Assembly (NCBI GenBank): GCA_965153455.1
Contig: OZ234500.1
Span: 13,410,557-13,474,556, forward strand
DNA: 64,000 nucleotides
Source of the DNA: Sphagnum compactum
Lineage: Eukaryota; Bryophyta; Sphagnopsida; Sphagnales
Direction of reading: 5' to 3'
A program made the translations under genes and the position numbers. This document shows positions 13,377 to 24,340 of this stretch, one piece after another. A model generated the notes under the pieces. It searched no databases. It was given only the letters and a program-made list of their open reading frames with translations, and was not told the origin of the DNA. The first letter of the stretch is position 1, and each line of letters opens with the position of its first letter.

Positions 13377-14435
13377 AAAGGTAAATGAAAATGAACATAA
13401 ACATAGGGAAATGTGAAAAAAGGTAAATCAATTTTTTTTATAAAAACCATGCACACACATACACATAATATGTAAACAAAAAAAATGAAATGCATAATAA
13501 AAGATGTTACGGAAACATAATAATTTAAAAAATTAATACCCAAGAAAAGACAAAGAAGAAGATTAAAAATCAATAACAACAAAAAAATATATAAAGAAGA
13601 AATGGTCATTCAAGCATGAAAAAAAACATTATACCCCCTTCTTTCAAACCATATATCTCTTTTGTTTGTTATTCATTTTGAGTGATTTAAAAAGTATGTG
13701 TGGGAAATTTAAACCTCTACAAATGGTCTTTGAAGTGCAAAAACATTAGACCAACATATATATATATATATATATATAAAGTTTTAAAACAAAAATTAGT
13801 TTTTTTATGCTTAAACCTTACATTTTCACTTCTTTCATTTCCATAAGCCATATCTTGCTCATTTAAAAACCAATTCTAGTGATTTTTGTGACATTAGATG
13901 CATTAAAAAAGGGGTTACAAAATCTTTTAAATGTTTGAAGGCTATTGACCAATGCGGATAAAGTTATAAAACTTTGTTTACAAAAAAATTTCACATCCTT
14001 GTCTACTTACCATATTAAAATTACAATATGTTCCTTGAACAAACACACTCCAAACTTTTTATCCCATGTTCTTTACCAAAAAAATAATTCCACTTGATTA
14101 TATAAAGACAATTTTTTCACTTTTAGTAATAACATTCTATTTTATGTCTAGTATGCAATAGAACATGGATTTTTGTTCTTAAAATAATTCTAATTAAAAA
14201 AAGTCATTTCAATGTAGTTTTATTTTCTATTGGTCATTTTAGTAAAGAAAATTATGTAGCCACCTGGTTCTCCCCTCCTCAAGGACAAAATAATCAAATG
14301 CTTATTTTATTTTATTTTTACATAAGATTTGGGTCTCTTCTTTTAAAAGAGAATAATCTTCTTAGGAAGAGGAGAATTGGGTTGTGCACCCAAATTTCTT
14401 TATTACCTAGGCATATAAAAATAAAATATTGTTTG
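13377..14435. other. AT-rich spacer within the decayed gene
   Basis: The stretch contains a TA dinucleotide run at 13756-13779 and otherwise unremarkable AT-rich sequence. A minus-strand hydrophobic open frame at about 13343-13609 is low-complexity and not credible as a gene. Confidence 0.5.
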
Positions 14436-14439
14436 AACT

Positions 14440-15540
14440 CAAATTGCGAGGGACGACTTGGTGACCACTAGGTCGTTTTTTTTTGTTTCATTTGGAGACT
14501 TGGTGGCCACTAGGTTGTTCCACGCAAAACTATGAGGGATGACCTGGTGGCCACTATATCGTTTTTTTTTTCATTTGGAGACTTAGTGGCCACTAAATCG
14601 TCCCTCACAATTTAAGGTGGAATGACCTGGTGGCCACTAGGTCTCCAAACAAAAAAAATAAAAATCTTATGGCCACTAGATGGTCCTTTGAAGTTTAGTG
14701 TGGAACAATTTAGTGGCCACCAGGTCTCCAAGCGAAAAAAATATGATATAGTGGCCACCAAATTGTCCTTTGAAGTTTATTGTGGAACAACTTAGTGGCC
14801 ACCAAATTTCCAATGTGTTTTTTTTTTCATTTGGAGACCTAGTGGGTGGCCTCTTTTACTAAACTACAAGGGGTGATTTGGTGGCCACCATATCAGTTTT
14901 CTTTTCGTTCGGTGATTTTAGTGGCCACTAGATCGTTCGTTGCAATTTAGCATGGAATGACCCAGTGGCCACCAGGTCTCTAAGTGAAGAATTTTTTTTA
15001 AAAAATCTGGTGGCCACCAAATTATCCTTTGTAATTTAGCATGGAACGACTTGGTGGCCACTAGGTTTTTAAGCGAAAAAAGAAAAAAAAATGATTTGGT
15101 GGCCTTTAGATCGTTCTTTGCAATATAGGTCGAACAATCTAGTGGCCACCAGATTTTCGTTTTTTTTATTTTTTTATGCATGGAGATCTGGTGGTCAGCC
15201 TCCTTCACTAAATTGCAAACGGATAATCTAGTGGCCACAAAATCGTTTTTTTTTCTTGCTTGGAGACTTGGTTGCCACTAGGTCGTCCCTCACAATTTAG
15301 TGTTGAATGATCTAGAGGCCACCAAGTCTCCAAGTGGGGAAAAAAAAACAAAGATCTAGTGGCCACCAAATCGTTTTTCACAATTTAACATGGAATGACT
15401 TGGTGGCCACCAGGTCTCCAAGTGAGAGGAAAAAAAAATGATCCGGTGGCCACCAGATTGTTCAACCTAAATTGTGAGGAACAATTTGGTGGCCACTAGG
15501 TTGTCCCTCACAATCTAGGTTCGAACACTGGTTTTTTTTC
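14440..15540. repeat. Array of about 25 GTGGCCAC-centred palindromes at about 43-bp spacing
   Basis: The core TGGTGGCCACCA or a one- to two-base variant recurs at about 14463, 14503, 14543, 14587, 14631, 14673, 14715, 14753, 14798, 14842, 14883, 14924, 14966, 15009, 15053, 15100, 15144, 15190, 15232, 15272, 15318, 15361, 15405, 15447 and 15491. Several copies extend to 16-20-bp near-perfect palindromes of either the ACCTGG...CCAGGT or the ATTTGG...CCAAAT type. Linkers alternate between a CACAATTTA...TGGAA type and a CTCCAAG...AAAAAA type, so the underlying unit is about 86 bp with two palindromes. No coding frame is maintained. Confidence 0.9.
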
Positions 15541-16549
15541 CTGCCTAGATAGTAAGGAGATTTGAGTGCCCAACCCAATCTTTTCTTCCTAAGGAGAATC
15601 CTTTATTTTAGAAAAGGAAACCCAAATCTAATGTAAAATATAAACAATTTTTTTTTTTATAATTGATCATGAGATGAACATTAAGTTTTGTTTGATGTTT
15701 TATGCGTAAATTTGAAAAAAAAAATGAAGCAAAAGAAACGATAGGAATTTACCTCTTTGAAATGTAGATTGAACATTTGATAATTTGTTGTGTAATTGTA
15801 GAAAACGAATTCGAGTAACTTCGTCCACAACCTTTGTTAAAATTGTGTAATGTTATGCCCTCAAATATGAATCTCCTTTTGTTGTTGTTGTCACGTTCTT
15901 GATTAAAACCATTCCACGATGGCTTCCATTGTATGCCTCAAGAAGTTGTTCATATTTTATTCTGAAATTGTTACCAAGAGCAAGAACATCTTAGTTAAAT
16001 TCACCTTCTCCATTTGCAATCAATAATTGTTTTTCACCTTTTCTATCCCCCTACTCCCCTTACAATAATGACAATGACAACAATGGTAGCAGACCTCTAA
16101 CTTTGAATAAAATTTCTGAATTTTCTAATGGAATCCATGTGAGAAAACATCAAAATTAAATCAAGTTGGAATGTAGGAATTGATGACACAATGGTTGTTG
16201 ACTCAATTGTGATGACAACATGCATGTCACCCTTCTCAAAACCTCTTTTAGACTTTGACTCAATGCTAAAATTTTCCACCTTCACAAACATTCATTTCTA
16301 CAAATGTTGTTCATGCATTTCTATATAAGGCAATTTCGTCCTCAAAGTGATTCTGGTCAGAGCTACCTTGCCCAACAAATCACAATGCAAATATGCATAA
16401 CCTAAATCTTCCATGTTCCTATTTGTAATTTGATCAAAGGTGCCATACCTATTGAACACCTTTGTTTCAAATGCTACATTTCTAATTCCAAAATCCAAAT
16501 CATCCACCATAATAACTAATTTAGCTTCTTTCACTAGAACAATAGCCAT

Positions 16550-18010
16550 TGTGTAAAAAAAGGAAAGAAAAACTTACCAAAATGAATTTGACAACAAACA
16601 AATAAAGTAGCACTTGGCCAAACTAAAAGTTATAAAAGCACATAATAAAACATACATTTGCAGAAACACATACTTGCAAAACAAACAGCAAAATAGTCAA
16701 CAAATGGTGAAAGCTTAAATCAAACACATTCTTCTTGTTGTGGAAAAAAAAAACAACAAACATACAATGTTATATTAATATGGGACAAAAGACCTAACTT
16801 AAACCTTAAACCTAACTCTAAAATCTAACCTTAAACCTTTTTTTTTTTTATATTAACTTTAAATAATTTTGATTATGGTCGACTTCAATTTAACAATAAA
16901 GGATCATATTCATGGTTTGTTGGTTAAATTATGGTCTAACAATGAACAAAAGATCAATACCCTTGACATCTTATAAATTTTAGTTATTGATTTTAATAAC
17001 TTTGACTATGGTAGATATTTTACCATTAACCATGGATATTGATGAGCCATGGTTTGGCGGCTAGATTTTGGTCTAATAATGAACAAGACATCAATACCTT
17101 TGGCATATTATGAATTTGAATTATGCACCTCATTCTTACACTCGAACTTTAAATATCTTAACCTAGATTTGAAAAATATTAATACATAAGCTTTGAATTT
17201 TTCTCGACTATTTAACCATTATTTTCATTTCATTTAAATATATTATTATTATTTGTTAAACGTCAACTTTTTTATCATGTACTTAAAAAAAAATTAACAC
17301 ACAAAAAAATCAAAATTCTTTTCTTTTTCATTTTTTGGTTAATGTATTAAGTGTTCAATTCTAAACACAATATTTTTTTGTTCTCTTAGTTAAGTTTTTA
17401 AAATGAAATTTTTGTGTTGAAAATTTTCCAATCCCCACAAAAAAAGATATTAACTTTTATAGAATTTTTACTTGAGAAAAAACCTTCATTAAATCACCAT
17501 ATCACAAAAGAAAAAAAAAAAGAAAAAAAAAAAAACCCATCCGCTTTCTCCAAACACCCCATCCCACACCACCAAAAAAATAATTCCTTGAAAAATTGAA
17601 AAAATCCCACCTTTCCTACCTTGAAAAACAACCAAACTTCTCCCGCCCATGCCACCCAAGAAACAACCTTTTGGATTAGTCCCCATCCCAAAAAAAATTC
17701 ACCCATTCCAATCCCTTCAAAAAAACCTCCTTTGGAAAAAGATGGAATTACCCCATCCTCCCATCTTTACCCAAAAACAACCCTTTTGAAAAAGAAAAAT
17801 AAATCCTAACCCCTCATCCCTTTTTCTTAAAGTTCCATTCACAATTTGTAAATTTTTCAATCTAATTGAATTATCCACTCCTTGTACCTATTGAAACCCC
17901 ATAATAATAAAAAAACAAACCCATGTGAAAGAGGAAAAAAAAAAAACCCTTAACCCCTTTACTCTCCTTAAATTTTCATATTTAAACCCCCCTTACCCCC
18001 ACCCAACTTT
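16550..18010. other. AT-rich spacer with a G-poor A/C-rich block
   Basis: No gene seen. About 16797-16840 has CCTAA/CTTAAAC-type short repeats. About 17500-18010 is strongly A/C-rich on the plus strand and nearly free of G. It gives low-complexity open frames on both strands that I do not accept as genes. Confidence 0.55.
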
Positions 18011-18011
18011 A

Positions 18012-18505
18012 TAAACTAGTTGTGTTTGCCCGATGCATGCTTGGTAAAACCTAAAATAATACATGCATATCTACTATGTTAGGGCAATAATAAAATTTCA
18101 TGACATAAAAGGCAACAACAATACAAAGAAAAGATCAATTAAAAATTAATTTCATCATTATTTATTTTTGTTATCAAATCTTCATCAAAGCTATATTGAA
18201 GGTTTAAAATAACATCAAATTATTTAAAAAATTTATATTTCAAAAATGATATTAAAATTTATATTTATTTTAAGATTGACGTGTTTTATCTTAATCATTT
18301 CGTGCATAATTTTTCAAATCTCATTTTCATAAGATTTAAAGGAATTGAAGCAAATTATTTGTATGTTTATCAAACAAATTTCGTTTAAAAATTTAGTCAT
18401 ATAAATTGGTTTTTTACATTTCATAATGACATGAAACCTCGTGATACAAAAAGGCAAGTAACAACCCAAAAAGAATAAAATGATATAGAGACATGGTTAA
18501 ATCAT
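18012..18505 (+). repeat. Dispersed repeat family A, copy 1
   Basis: This segment begins near AACTAGTTGTGTTTGCC and ends near GATATAGAGACATGGTTAAA. It is colinear with 31138-31628 in the same orientation. Shared blocks include ATGCTTG.TAAAACCTAAAAT, TTAGGGCAATAAT, AATCTTCATCAAAGCT, TTTGTATGTTTATCAAACAA and GTGATACAAAAAGG. No terminal repeats or coding frame are visible, so it is probably a non-autonomous element or a fragment of one. Confidence 0.8.
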
Positions 18506-19925
18506 AGCTTTTAGTGCTATGTTTCCTGCAGGGGAGGTTCAGGGTTCAATCTCTAGTGTATTTGGTAAACACAGATGATTCATGCTTCTCTCAAAGAAGG
18601 CAGTAGTTCTAGAGGGAGAGAAAGAATGAGAGCCCCATGAAGTCTAATCCTTCAGTGCCAACCACCAGTACAGCATCTGGAGAAATTTCCAAAGGGCATT
18701 TGGAAATCTGTGGATATCACTCCTAGAAAGAGGAAAGTTATTACACTGACATCTTAAGAGTCAAAGGGATCTTAAGTCTATACATATGTAGACATAAGAT
18801 CCCTCCTCCCACTCTTGTCAAATAGGCATAAGAACCCTCACCCTCCATTGCCTAATGTTCTCTGTCTGTTTAGACTCATTATACACTTCACCTCATGCTC
18901 TATGACAGGTGAAAGCCATTGGCTTAGGACATTCCCAAAATGTGGGCCCAGGTACTGCCTCATGCTAAACCCCTTATGTTGAGAAGGCCCCCACCCTGGG
19001 GCATATCCTACATGTACTTCACCACCAGTGTTTTGTCTCAACCCACTCTCTGCCACTGTGGTGCACAATTTTAACTACAGATCAGTCCACCATTGATTTA
19101 GCACAGAGCACTTCCATGACCCCCTTGTGCATGGGATGCCATGTGGGCAAGTACAGGTGCAACAATCCAAGACACAGACTCCTTGATCCTGTGTCAATAG
19201 CACAACTCAGGAATGTCAATTTTCTTTAACAAATTCCCTTTCACATCCATAGTCAAATCCCACACCCAATTGTGAAAAATTGCAGATTTGCCCAACAAAC
19301 ACAAACTCAAAACATATGCACACATACCAATCCCTCAATGCAGTCTCATGATTAATCTCTCATAAACAACACATTAGTGCATTGGCATGTCTCCCACAAG
19401 CAAAATGCTACACTCTGGTTGAGGTTATGTAGCTTGTTGCTCGGAGACAAGAAACTATGACAACATCCTTTTGAGTTGAATCAGAATTGGACATTCCAGA
19501 ATTCTCATTTAAGAGTATGTTAGTGGTTAAAACATACAACCTTCTCTACAAGATACAGACATTAGTAGCTACAATGGGCAGTGAAGCCCAAACCCTAACA
19601 TGTAGGTTTGTGTTTTCCAGTGCATTCTAGTACCCTAATAAAAGACAGCCCTAAGCACAAATAGACAACCGTTCAAAAATCCAGAAAAACTCTGGCCTGA
19701 AGATAAAAATCTCACCTAAAAGCCTAACAACAGCTGTTGGCACCACAACTGTGAGCAGGAGATGTGTAAAATCAAGAAATCCCCGCTTTGTATGTAGAAG
19801 GTCAAATCTCCATGTACAGATTCCTACAGCATACCTGGAAAGGGAACCATCATGTCTATCAGTAAGTATTGTTTAATCTTTTGCTCCCAATCTATCTCGA
19901 ATTGAGACCAAAGAGCTTGATTGTT
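18506..19925. other. Spacer and PRP4 3' flank
   Basis: This stretch is less AT-rich than the region to the left. It should include the 3' UTR of PRP4 (the gene reads leftward and stops at 19926). Just after repeat family A there is a possible tRNA-like internal promoter pair (A-box-like TGGTTAAATCATAG near 18495 and B-box-like GGGTTCAATCTC near 18540). No open frame is convincing. Confidence 0.4.
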
Positions 19926-22583
19926 TCATTCATTGAAGTGGGACCAGAGTTTGATTGTTCGATCATGTGACACAGTTGCAATGTAAGTCCCATCTGCCAT
20001 CCAGCCCCCAAACCCCCACAAGGACATGTAAGTCAGCAGGGGGAATGCAAAACAATACACAAGGTTGGATCTTGTGCAAGGTTAGATTGTCTAGGTGCAC
20101 TGAGTGTGTGCAAATGACTCACCTGCTGCTACATCCACACCCGAAAGCTTACTTTCATGACCAGCTAGAGTCTTGATCGGTTTAAAATCCAGGGCTGACC
20201 AAACCTGCAAAATGCCGATTCCACCAAAATACCTTCAGATAGCACAAAGATATTGTTGAACTGGCATGACACTTCAAGCATTGGTTCCAAATGAGTGGCT
20301 CAGACATGCCATGCTGATTTTCTCCAGATCTAGATTGAGAGATCTCATAGTTATCCACCCTAACATCTCCAGCCTTTCCTTGTCTTCATCCCATGTCTCC
20401 CATCAATTCCTTGAATAACAATTTACAAGTTGCTTATCTCAAGTTTACTCTTCACCAACAGTATCAAACACAATTCTGCTTACAAATGGATGGAACTCAA
20501 CTGGACATTATGTCATATGGTTCATAAAGCAATACTGTATACTATGTGGTGGAACTGCAAGATCAGGGTTCAGGATTTGTAAATTGTAAGTGTAGAAACA
20601 AATTTGAGGGTGCAGAAACACACCCGAGCTGTGCCATCAAAGGAGGCTGTAACCAAGAAATAGCCTCCAAACGGCTCATATTTAACTTGTGAAACCAGTG
20701 AGGAATGCGCAGGAATAATGTAGAGGCACTGTCTCTTGCGTAGGTCCCACACCCGGCAAGTATGATCCTCACTGCCAGTGGCTAGGTGATAGCCATTTGG
20801 TGAAAAATCAACTCCCAAGACCTGTAACCATGCCTCAAATCCAAACTTTCAGAAGATTTAAGGTGCACAAGTCAGGGAATAAATCCGCACAATAATAAGG
20901 GTTTGGGTTATATGGTTTAAGTCAACCACAAGCTCCATGGACATGGAGGGGAAAGATTCTCACAGGCTTAACATGCCCTTCCAGTGCCTGTGAAAACGTT
21001 GCCATGCGTCAAATCCAATCTTTCAGAAGGTTTTATGGAGTACAAGTTAGGAAATAAATCTGCAAAACATTAAGGGTTTAGGGTTTAAGACAACTGCAAA
21101 GCTCCATGGACAGGGAGGGCAAAGATTCTCACAGGCTTAACATGGCCTTCCAGTGCCAGGATACTTTTGCCGGTACGCATATCCCACACCCTTGTCAATG
21201 CATCCATTCCACATGATGCAGCCAACGCCCCATCTCTCTGAAAGGCAATTCCATACACACTCCGGCTATGTCCCTCCTGCAACAGTAGCTCTATACCAGT
21301 GCTGACATCCCACAGCCTCCATGTTTTGTCATAACTGGCTGTTCCCAAATAGGCACCTGAAGGATGGAAAGCAAGTCTGGCAAGCCGGTCAAGATGTCCT
21401 TCATAAGATTGCAAATGTTTGCCATCCAGGCTCCACAGCATAGCTTTGCAATCAGCTGAGGCTGTTGCGACATTGCCTGCTGATGGCTCCAAGCTTCGGC
21501 ATGACTCTGGATGGAATGCAACATCAGTGACACGCTCCATATGCTGTCCTTTGAAGATGCCCACTTGTTTCACATCTGGTACACTCCACAGCTTTGCCAC
21601 TCCAGTCCATGAGCTGCAAGATTTAAACAGTGCGTAAGAACCACCAATGCAGTCAAGGACATTCTACCAATACCTTTAGCCATATCACAGGAACTTCCTC
21701 AAGCTCTATGTGTCATCATGTCTTACCTAGTAGCTAACAGAGATGCATCTGCAGAGAAGGCACAAGCTGAGAGAGGCCGTCCATCACCAATCTCACTGCA
21801 ATCCATGGAAGTATTTGCCATGGTTTGCAAAACCTCTTCAAATTCCAAGTCCTCATCCTCATCAGGATCAGCTCGCTTTCGTTTCGCGCTCTCAATCCTG
21901 GACTGTGCACGTGATAGGGAGAATTTGAGAATCTCAGTGCGTGCATCAAAAAGCTCAGTGGAGCCTTCTGTGTAGAAGAGTTGCAGCAATGGAACTTCCT
22001 CTGCCACAGCCTGATCTGCAGCATCCTCATGTCCAGCAACAGCTGCATCCCCAGAAGCTTCTTGTGCCTGCACAAGCTTCTCAAGTTCCCCATCAGCATC
22101 AAGCTTGGCCATAATTGCCCGAAGCCGATCCCTTCTTTCCATCTCCCTTTCTCCAAATAGGGTAATTGGTTGTTGTAAGCTCCGCAGCCGTGTCCGAACT
22201 GCAGCATCATTGGTAGGGACTGCCAGGGCACTGGCACGTCTGTGCATTAATAGCTGTTGCACCAACTGCTCCTTCCTCTCTCGAGCTTTTTTACTCTCTT
22301 CCGATTCCTCATATTCTAATGTTTCTGTAACTGCAAGTTGCCGGGGGCTCCCTCCAAGGCTTCCATCTGCTTCTTCTTCTTCTGCTTCTTCTCCTTCTTC
22401 CTCTTCCTCACGGAGTGCATCATCATTTTGGAACATAACTTCGTCCTGTGCTCTGGGGACTGTGGTGAGAACTGCTGGGGCATATAAAACAGGAGCAGGA
22501 GAGATGAGATGAGGAGGAGGAGGAGGAGGAGGAGGAGGCATGACCAGAGGAGTGACCCCAGGAGGTGTAGGTTGATCCGCCAT
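19926..22583 (-). CDS. PRP4: U4/U6 small nuclear ribonucleoprotein PRP4 (WD40)
   Basis: PRP4 is a core protein of the U4/U6 di-snRNP and the tri-snRNP, acting in the nucleus in spliceosome assembly. Exons (minus strand): 22583-21727, 21613-21133, 20821-20624, 20204-20123, 19993-19926. The total is 1686 nt, 561 aa, normal for plants. Residues 15-24 are a Pro run, 54-75 are acidic, and about 118-170 are the PRP4/SFM motif (AVRTRLRSLQQPITLFGE, then REMERRDRLR). Seven WD40 repeats fill about 280-561. Each has a recognisable W/R-LW or VWD end, for example ATASYDKTWRLWDV and ATGSEDHTCRVWDL, and the last ends IKLWSHFNE. The start chosen is MADQPTPPGV; an upstream in-frame ATG would add 25 residues but is less typical. 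The intron between exons 2 and 3 carries a tandem duplication of the exon 2 end. Confidence 0.95.
20828..21160 (-). repeat. About 169-bp tandem duplication spanning a PRP4 exon-intron border
   Basis: 20828-20990 and about 21002-21160 are diverged copies offset by 169 bp. Both carry CTCCATGGACA, AAAGATTCTCACAGGCTTAA and CATG.CCTTCCAGTGCC. The right-hand copy contains the last codons of PRP4 exon 2 and its 5' splice site at 21133/21132. The left-hand copy places the same coding bases and a second GTGAGAATC donor inside the intron, at 20964/20963. Confidence 0.85.
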
Positions 22584-24340
22584 CGCAGACAGTAGCTCCA
22601 AGACTCTGGCAATAAGCCTCAACAAAAAGACAAGCTTACTTCCGAAATGTCGCAGCACCGCCCCCGCGCACTGCTCGGCAAGACGTCCGCTCAGAAACTC
22701 CTCCGCTCTACTCCTTTTCAGAAACCAAAGTTCTCAACTGGAATGCAAATAGACAAGCCGTTGGAGGGCAAACTGAGGTACCATTCTGTGGCCGTCTAGC
22801 CCCCACATGCGTGCGGAAACAGTCGAGCGTCGAACAAGCTCACGTATTCGTCATAGAACCGAACATCTCCAGTTAGGGTTAGAAGATGTATCTTTGCATT
22901 CGCCATAGAACCGAACATCTCCAGTTAGGGTTAGAAGATGTGCCTGCATCTTCTAACCCTATATATTTGGGCTCCTGCAGAGATTTTTGCTGTGGTCTCT
23001 CTGCACTCCCGACGGCGGCCGTCGTTTCTTACCCTCCCGGTTGCCCTCTCGAAACCTTGTTTTCTTTTTTCTGTTAATGGCTTGTTTATTCGTTGTCTTG
23101 TTGTTTGCTTGCTGGTGAAGTACGTTAGAGGTGTAGAGTTCGTGGCCTCTTGTTGTTGGATTGAAGGTTTTGGTTCTTTTCGCGTTTTTTTGTTAGAGAG
23201 ACTATTTTTGTTTGGTTTGTTTTGAGAGGTTTTTCTGGTTTGTTTTCTGTGAGTTCGGATGATGCCTAGTGATCACCCTGCCTCGGACCTTCCAAAAGAG
23301 GGGCGATGGGGTTTCTTAGGGTTCACCCCAGAAGGCAGAGAGATTTGCAGAGTTCGTTGAGTCGTCGCAGTAATTTCACGTAAGCTGGTGACGAATTAAG
23401 AACTGCTATATGTGTTATACTGATTTTCGATCTTGTTTGCGTTTTCGCGCTGTCTTTAGATTACTGCAAGAAAGGACTGTCGGAAAGAGAAGAAGAACGA
23501 AGAGTGCGTGTGTGGGGGAGGGAGCAGATGAAGAGGGGTTTAAAGAGGCAATGTATCTTCTGCAAGTAGCATAAGCACCAGTAGTGTCCAAGCCACCAGT
23601 GTCCTCAGTGCTTGATGCTCTCGTAGACTTTCTTCCAATTCCTTTTTGCAATCAATGTCCTCTCTCTGTTTATCGAGCAACCAGAATGATTTGCAATTTT
23701 CATACCTTCTCCCTTGCCACCTGCAACAAACTCCAGAAGCACAGCAAAGTAATGATCACCACTGATGCTAGTCGTCCATTTTCTGTGCGTTTGAGATGTG
23801 GAATTTCATCAACTTGAAAGTCCTTCCTCTGCTGCCAAAGTAGTTACTATGCAATTGGTTCTGTTCTCAAAGAAATTGAGAGAAAGTATGGGCCTTCAGG
23901 CTGTTTCATATTGCTGGTATCTTCTACTATTTTATTCCTGAGCCAAAAGCATCAGCAAGAGCAGTAGTGACTTCACCTCTGCTGCAGTGAAACCTAACAC
24001 AAAGCCAGTACTGCCCCAGAAGACATTGCTAAATGCATTGCTTAAATACCTATCCAATTGAAAAAGAAAGTGTTCCATGTAATGCACCAATTATGTAACT
24101 ATGCAAAGGAGAGCAAACTTCTGTACACCAAGGTTTCAACATGTCCTGAAGATTACTGGCATGTACTATTGGCATTGAGACTAAAAGTGTCAATAGAATG
24201 CAATACTGAAATATTGAAACTCATCTACCCTGCTATAGGAAACTCTGCCCTGCCATAGTAGAATTCATAACTGCCCACTTATGAACGGGGGTACCCACAT
24301 GATTGACTTTAGGCCCCCCCCGCAGAATTGTATCGTCATT
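22584..24340. other. PRP4 upstream region; possible plus-strand transcript of unknown type
   Basis: 22852-22940 holds a 51-bp tandem duplication (CATAGAACCGAACATCTCC) and a hairpin. From about 22960 the plus strand has a TATATATTTGGGCTCC start-like region and pyrimidine tracts. There is also a short frame at 23261-23359 (MPSDHPASDLPKEG...), a donor-like GTAAGCTGG near 23380, and a frame after TTTAG at about 23460-23545 containing LLQERTVGKRRRTKSACV. These could be pieces of a small spliced gene or a non-coding transcript, but I cannot join them in frame or name a family. From 23560 to 24340 I see no gene. Confidence 0.3.
22926..22961. repeat. Perfect 15-bp hairpin with telo-box motif
   Basis: The arms are TAGGGTTAGAAGATG (22926-22940) and CATCTTCTAACCCTA (22947-22961), separated by a 6-nt loop. 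The arm contains TTAGGGTT, the telo-box-like motif found near many plant transcription starts. The left arm is part of the 51-bp tandem duplication. Confidence 0.85.

Larger units (their letters stand above)
12915..16549 (-). pseudogene. Decayed multi-exon gene with RPA70-like OB-fold segments
   Basis: Three protein-like blocks lie in order on the minus strand: 16549-16090, about 15990-15757, and 13346-12915 (the last begins after a good TTTTTTCCCAG acceptor). Block 1 starts with an ATG and has the strand pattern of an RPA single-strand-DNA-binding domain: VAFETKVFNRYG, then MFVKVENFSI, KGDMHVVITIESTTIVSS. Block 3 opens VTGVLSIVNP and has VADVTISLAGGVYCNAY, as expected for the next OB fold. 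Block 1 is broken by two in-frame stops close together (TAG at 16300-16298 and TGA at 16294-16292), and block 2 has a stop after SYLRA. Between blocks 2 and 3 sits the palindrome array. The OB-fold assignment is inference from pattern only. RPA-like genes also occur inside plant Helitrons, which is an alternative origin. Confidence 0.35.

Noticed and set aside
14440-15540. Regular short repeats with spacers, CRISPR-like at first sight
   Set aside because: The repeats are imperfect palindromes of 8-20 bp, the linkers are themselves two repeated types, and the genome is eukaryotic. It is a satellite-like array, not CRISPR.
17489-17809. Small open frames on both strands
   Set aside because: They arise from the A/C-rich low-complexity block and have biased composition.
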